A DNA stretch of 64,000 nt from positions 3,162,001 through 3,226,000 of the forward strand of contig QYRS01000003.1 of NCBI GenBank assembly GCA_006503535.1, written 5' to 3'. The position numbers and the translations under genes are program-made. Each line of letters opens with the position of its first letter. The first letter of the stretch is position 1. This document shows, in pieces, positions 58,801-64,000 of this stretch. Under the pieces are notes generated by a model, which was given only the letters and a program-made list of their open reading frames with translations, made no database searches and was not told the origin of the DNA. This stretch comes from Arthrinium phaeospermum. Lineage: Eukaryota; Ascomycota; Sordariomycetes; Amphisphaeriales; Apiosporaceae.

Positions 58801-61637
58801 AGTGGTTGTGCCAGATGTAGTGGTTGTGCCAGATGTGTCTGGCACCACTGTGGAAGACGCGTCTACACCCGTTGAGGGGGACATAGAGGAATAAAAACCC
58901 GAAGCACTTTCAATGTCTGATGGTATTGTGGCCGCCTGGGTTGTTTGAGTAGTTGATACAAGGGCCACGCTGCTGGATTCCTCCAGGCGGCTGGTCGAGG
59001 CCTCCTTCGATGGTCCTGTGTCTAAGGTGCTGGAAGCAATCTCTGCGGTACCTGAGGTTGGCCTCGGAAAAGTTGAAGTGATGCTGCTCACATCTAAACT
59101 TGAGCTTGACAGGGGCCCAACGGTGTTAACGCCGGTATTTGTTTCTTCTACGGTGAAAATGGAGCTGGGTGTAATGATGCCTGAAGTACTCGACACTATT
59201 GCCGGTGCCGTCGTAGCATTTGAATCTGAACTTGGCTGGAAAGGTGTAGAAAAGCTGTCTGTAGCCCCTAATGACGTGGTTGAAACCTCCGAAGATGATG
59301 TAATTATACCAGGAGGGGACGCGATAGCATCCACAGCCGTTGAATCAGACCTGTCTGTCCCTGCCGTAGTTTTTGTGTTACTGTCTGTTTTGGTGGAAGT
59401 AACCGCCGGGTCTCTACTGATAGACGCTTCTGCGGTTGATACGATGCTGGAAAGCGACCCAGCATTGCCGGCTGGGTTCGAAGCGAAAGACGGAGTATCC
59501 GTGGTTTGTATAATTGACGATCCAGTTATAGCTGTAGGTGGTGTGGTGACTGGTCCAGACGTATCGTTATCTTCGGAACTTGCGCTCGCGAAGTTCGAAG
59601 AACTACTCCCAGTGGACAAATCGGGAGATGTGTTAGTACTGATCAATGTACCAGCATCCTGCAAGGAACTCGATATCGCAGTATTGGCAGCGTTGCCGCC
59701 TGGACTAGGCCCCTCTATAGATGTTGCAGTATCACTCGAAAAAGAAGCAGCAGTAGTAGATAATATATCGCCCGGAAGTCGAGTTTCTGACACGGGGCTT
59801 TCCGGTGTCCCTGCCGTCGCTGGGGGCCCTGATAAGGATTTAGCCGAAGTTGTAATAGTCGAAATACTTGAGCTATCTGTACTCGCAGCTGTCCTTTCAA
59901 TAGGCTCAGTCTCCGATCTCGAAGTGCCTTCCACGGAGTTGGCCGTCGGAATTGCATTCAGCGATGGGGAACTCGATGAATCGACGAGTGTTTCCGTACG
60001 CGCAGCAGTCAAGCTGGATGTACTGACGGTTTCCGATAAGTCATTTGTACTGGAGTCGTTGGGAAACCCATCCGCGGTAAGCTGGCCGTCTGAGTCGCTT
60101 TCCGTCGCGGCTGAAGCCCCAATGTCTGTTGGGCTCGGAGATGGAGCGGGCCGAGAACTGACGTCTGGTGCAACTATGGTGCCATTCTGGCATTCGTTGG
60201 CTGGACTTGATTAGCATGGAACGCCTGGAGGAACAAGGAGTGCATCCTACCCGTGTAAACAACTAAGTTGATCAAAGTACAGTTTTCGGGCCCCGGGTTC
60301 TCGGTAAACAGCCCGTATACTGCTCCGCTTTGTAGCTGACAGAACCGTGCTGTCCCGCCATAGAAAGCAGTATTGTTCCAGACGAGGATGCGACCTACGA
60401 CAGAGAAAGTCGTGGAAATCGACCCGCCAGGATAGTCCGAGAGGTTGATGTAATCCACACCGGGATCAACCGATAAAGGCCTTTGGCGACTCACCAGCTG
60501 ACCGTTACTTTGCCTGAACAGCGTAGCGCTGCTGCAAGTATCGGGGTTCTGGTAGGTCTCATCGCCAACGAAACCAGAAGTCTCGTCACGCTTCCTATTT
60601 AGAGATCTCTGGTTTAACGTATCCTTTTCTGCTTCTTCTGCACTGATTTCTACACTCAACAAGACCGTTGATATGGTCGAGCTGGATGCAGTGCTTGAGG
60701 TGGCTAAAGTATTTCGAATATCCGTGCCAGCCGGGGTCGGGGGCGCTGAAGTAATAGTTGAACGCAAGCTAGTCACTACGGTAGGCGTACCCGAGACCGA
60801 GTTTATCTCTGTATCGATATCGGTGGTCTCACTGAGTGATACTTGCGTTTGCTCAACAGGTTGATTGGTTTCGGCTGTAGGGGTGTTCGTAAAAGGGGTA
60901 GATGGCCCGGGGTCAGAATTCGTCTCCGTGTCACTGGACTCTACAGTGGGACCTTGGATCGGTGAATTCGACCCGGACTTCTGTTTAAAAGTAGCTGAAC
61001 CAGTTTGGCTGAGTTGTGGAGTCAACGATAGACGCAGTGAAGAGCCTGCGACGCTTCTGCTAGTCGCTGCCAGGGACGGAATTGCGTCAGATGGAGTAGG
61101 CCGGTCGAAGATTGTATCAGATTGGATTCTTGATGTAGATATGCCTATGCCTGAGGCTCTGGTGGATAGAGCTGACGAAATAGATTGTGAAAGTGTGGAG
61201 GAAACTTCCTGTGTTGGTTGCTCTGTTATTGAACCACCGGGACCTTCAGAACCACCCGTGATAGACCCGACTCTTGGCGCACCAGAAGATACATATATTG
61301 ACTCGTCTGCTGACATAGATCCAGGTGGCGCGGTTCCAGGAAGATCAGTGATCTCGTCACTGGCAGTATTCTCGTCCGTAAATGGTGACTCCGGTATGGT
61401 TGCCGATTTTGATCCAGTGCCCTCGGCGCCAGGGGTATTCCCCATTCTCGTCGAATTAGCACCCGGCATTATCGTGACTAACATCGTTGTGACATAAGTG
61501 TAGCATATTGATCGAGGTCGAAGCTCATCCTTTCCCCGGGTATGAGGAAGATGCGAGTATAGTACTGAGTTTGCTATGGTCGTTGCGCTGCAAGCAGACC
61601 AAAGCAACGAGCTGACTACCAGGCCACCCCTTACCAT
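55833..61637 (-). CDS. Giant Ser/Thr-rich mosaic cell-surface protein (DUF7908-like and DUF6923-like domains)
   Basis: Exons 61637-60251, 60200-56921, 56831-56767 and 56707-55833 (introns 50, 89 and 59 nt) encode 1868 residues. A signal peptide (VVSSLLWSACSATTIA) is followed by Ser/Thr/Pro-rich sequence (about 60-350). A compact domain (about 370-475: NPDTCSSATLFRQSNGQLV to CTLINLVVYTGANECQNGTIV) resembles fungal DUF7908. A huge Ser/Thr-rich region (475-1550), certainly O-mannosylated if secreted, includes Thr-Ser-Glu tandem repeats. Two tandem modules (VTRQYNGTSVTTTTVAPSGTAAGT and VTTTAQYTGTAKISGATTTTVPPSGTAPGT) lead to a C-terminal beta-propeller-like domain (about 1627-1868: SLYRVNITTGAST, GINAMGYNVGDNYLYGA, LIDWAYVPGGGNYLWGLAY) resembling DUF6923. 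No GPI signal is seen. Probably a wall-linked adhesin or secreted mannoprotein; domain names are from memory of the families. Splice junctions are all in frame. Confidence 0.8.
58020..58425 (-). repeat. Coding minisatellite (Thr-Ser-Glu repeats)
   Basis: Inside exon 2 of the mosaic surface gene, 12-15-nt units encode runs such as TTEPTTTEPTTTEPTTSE and SEAATSEAATSEVTTSEV, then more diverged SETMMSEMTMSET units. Near-identical GCCTCACTTGTCGCT copies (plus strand, about 58190-58290) mark a recently expanded core. Confidence 0.85.
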
Positions 61638-63362
61638 TGTGTCGAGCCATTGGGTTGACTAAAAATCGGAAATATGGTGTCCTTAGACAGCCACGAAGGT
61701 ACTTGCCAGCATACCGACCAGGGGCATCTATAATACCTTGAGCGTGTCTGCTCTCACTGGTGGTCGGCCGAGAACGGCAGACTGGCATCTTGCCGATATT
61801 CCGGCGACAGCTTTTTACCATATTTCTGATAGCCTGGGATGGCATTCCCAAATTCGCATCACGGCTTATATGGTAGATCATTGCCACAGTCGTCAGAGAC
61901 AGTGTCTTCTATGATGGCATCACCCGTGAAATGTCTTAGACAGGGGATTGCGGGTGCCACCGTGGCAGTCGTCACGATGCCAAATTTGGAGGTGAAACAT
62001 TTTTAAGCTTCTTCGGAATGCAACAGCACGCTTGCGGTTGGCCCATCGAATGCACCTTGTCAGAGACGTGCGATCTGCCGATATACAAAATGGATGCTGG
62101 GAGCAAATCATACCTAGGTACACATTCGCAACAAGCATGACTGAGCAGTGCACGCAACTCTACCTAGCCCTGGCACTTCTTGTTTGGATTGGGCTATTGC
62201 CATCAGCACAATGGTAACAAATGCATCAATCCCAGAAACCAGTGGCCGTGTTTGGCCTTATCTTCCTGCCCAAGCCCACTTGCCAGTGCATAATGCAGCG
62301 GCAGTTACGACGTGTACTACAACGTCTTGGCAACCGCCGAAAAACAACAACCTTCCTAACTCGGCAAGAGCGAGCGGACGTTTCTGTAACATCTCAAAAT
62401 GACAAACAAGACCGCAGACACTGGGCGCTAAACACTCGGCAATTAATTCCTGACTTGCCTAGAAAAGAAGCTCTTGCCTTTCCGCTCTCAGCTGCGCAAG
62501 ACCTTTTGCTATCGATCGCTTTACATTGTATTCTCCGTCTTGGCAAATGCGACCTGGGCCGGCCCTTGACGCTTGCATGCGGAAGGACGTCTATAAGTTG
62601 GTCCGAGTCTAGAGGCTAGAGGCCGTCGTGGAGCCGCCCCTGTAATCTCGCCGCCAGCAAGTAAACAGCCCGCCTCAGGTGTCCAGCCCAGATAACGAGC
62701 CGCCCGTGGCCACCCCGCATTCTCCCCTGGTGAACATCGCGGCAAACACAGCCCGTTGCTCCTGTGCGACTACCTACCAGTTCGGGGTTCTAGTCCTGTC
62801 ACGATGGGCCTTCTGATTGGTCACACCGCTTCAGAAGCTGAGGGATCGCTCTGGCTTGGCAGTGCAAGTATTGTAAAAGAGAGACACCTTGCGAAATCGT
62901 GACCATGGCCCCTGATCTGTGCACAAACAGATGGATCTGGCGCTGGGATCCGTCGATTGCCTCGACCAGATGATCTCCTATGGCAATTGCCCAAGGACGC
63001 TCCTGCTATCGAATTGGATAGTCGTCGACGCGCGATATCCGTCCGGTCTATTGACCCGGTTGCAGTGCATGAACGGTCTTAATTGCGATAGGCAGGCCAG
63101 CACGCGATGTGCCCACACCAAAGCTTGGTCGCTTCCATCGACAGATCCCAACTTCCCGAACCGGTAACCGTGAGCCATTCGCGGCTCCCCGCTTTTCCTC
63201 ACGCATCACGAGAGGGATGTTTTTGTTTGTACGTGTTTGTTTGCTTATAAGAAGCCCGCCTGTCGCCCTGGATTGAGGGCCTCGTTCTCTCGGTCTTCTT
63301 TCGCTCGCTAGCTTGTGCTCGACATCTTTCTTGCCATACCTCAAGCACACACTGTCATCAAG
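61638..63362. other. 1.7-kb divergent promoter spacer
   Basis: Separates the mosaic surface gene (-) from the aminopeptidase gene (+). It holds an ACCTAGGT palindrome at 62112-62119. No coding region is supported. Confidence 0.5.
63246..63250 (+). promoter_or_regulatory. TATA-like box of the aminopeptidase gene
   Basis: TATAA within CTTATAAGAAG, about 115 nt upstream of the ATG at 63363 and followed by a CT-rich stretch, a common fungal core-promoter layout. Confidence 0.35.
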
Positions 63363-64000
63363 ATGGTTCGCAGTCTTCTAGTTGCGGCTCTGGCTGCCTC
63401 AGCCACCACTGCTCTCTCGGTAGGCCGACGAGAGGCCACCCAGGAGCAGTACACCATCGAACTCGCGCCGGGCGAGACCAGGGTCGTCACGGAAGCCGAG
63501 AAGTGGGAACTGAAGGCTGTATGTATACCGCGCTGCTTTGGCCATCGATGTAACTAACTTTTGCAACAGGAAGGCAAGAAGTTCTTCGACATTACTGAAT
63601 ACCCGGAACTTGCAGAACTTGCGTCTCAGCCCAAGAACCTCGCCGTGTCCGCGGCGGTCACCTTCCCCTCGGCCATGACGCAGACCACCAAGGTCGAGGC
63701 CCTCCTGGGCAAGCTGGACAAGTCTACCATGCGCGCCAAGCTGCAGACCTTCTCGGACTTCCACAACCGTTACTATAAGTCAAGCTACGGCAAACAGTCG
63801 TCCGCGTGGCTCCTGGAGCAGGTCAACTCGGTCATCTCGGCGAGCGGCGTCAAGGGCGTCACCGCCAAGGCCTTCACGCACTCGTGGGGCCAGAGCAGCG
63901 TCATCGCCACCGTCCCTGGCAAGAGCGCCAAGACCATTGTCGTCGGCGCCCACCAGGACTCGATCAACCAGGGCAGCCCCATGGAGGGCCGCTCCCCCGG
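63363..64000 (+). CDS. Secreted leucine aminopeptidase, M28 family (3' end outside window)
   Basis: Zinc exopeptidase expected to remove N-terminal residues from extracellular peptides. Exon 1 is 63363-63518 (52 codons); a 51-nt intron leads to exon 2 from 63570 to the right edge. A signal peptide (MVRSLLVAALAASATTALS) is followed by a propeptide with a likely Arg-Arg processing site (VGRREATQEQ). The propeptide-like stretch (EKWELKAEGKKFFDITEYPEL) and the peptidase start (LQTFSDFHNRYYKSSYGKQSSAWLLEQVNSVI) match fungal M28 leucyl aminopeptidases. The first metal-site segment IVVGAHQDSINQG is present, with His and Asp/Gln positions as in the family; the remaining zinc ligands lie outside the window. 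Confidence 0.93.

Noticed and set aside
57671..60214. Long plus-strand open frames (407 and 398 codons) opposite the mosaic surface gene
   Set aside because: They are hydrophobic Val/Leu/Ser strings that mirror the Ser/Thr codons of the real minus-strand gene, without domains or splice signals.

Overview
The window is nuclear DNA of a filamentous ascomycete (Pezizomycotina), most likely a Sordariomycete of the Hypocreales type. The evidence is short GT-AG introns (about 50-210 nt), moderately GC-rich codon use, long intergenic spacers, and typical mould genes: a GH72 Gel glucanosyltransferase, a multi-exon Ssn6/Cyc8, a LisH-WD40 Sif2/TBL1 homologue, a membrane RGS protein and a Ser/Thr-rich mosaic wall protein. 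There is no operon, secondary-metabolite cluster, CRISPR array, rRNA gene or recognisable transposon. Exon boundaries come from splice consensus, reading-frame continuity and known family sequences.

Layout. 1-818 (-): 5' part of a clamp-loader subunit (Rfc5 type), cut by the left edge. 2384-4154 (+): ACC-synthase-like PLP aminotransferase. 5182-6771 (+): intracellular GH51 arabinofuranosidase. 7553-9767 (-): LisH-WD40 corepressor protein. 13465-14626 (+): TMEM115/rhomboid-like Golgi protein. 14627-22084 is a 7.5-kb spacer ahead of ssn6 (22085-25175, +). 26143-27641 (+): ribosomal protein uL3. 28320-28940 (+): a nuclease-A-inhibitor-like protein. 29743-31454 (+): anthranilate synthase component I. 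31592-32232 (-): GFA/CENP-V-type zinc protein. 33952-35973 (-): DHA1 MFS exporter. 38685-40481 (-): inositol-type MFS transporter. 41184-42662 (-): membrane RGS protein. 44360-45292 (-): Cys-rich membrane protein with an in-frame stop. 46122-47597 (-): GPI-type Gel glucanosyltransferase. 50313-52130 (-): pseudokinase. 54085-55164 (-): short-chain dehydrogenase. 55833-61637 (-): 1868-residue mosaic surface protein. 63363-64000+ (+): secreted M28 aminopeptidase, cut by the right edge.

The genes form no single pathway. Themes are transcriptional repression (Ssn6 and the Sif2/TBL1-like protein), housekeeping (Rfc5, uL3, TrpE), nutrient and drug transport, and the cell surface (Gel, mosaic wall protein, aminopeptidase). 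Two TGACTCA sites sit upstream of trpE, as expected for cross-pathway (Cpc1/Gcn4) control. The most unusual items are the NuiA-like protein with an optional mitochondrial-looking leader, the interrupted Cys-rich membrane protein, the mosaic wall protein with its Thr-Ser-Glu minisatellite, and the pseudokinase.
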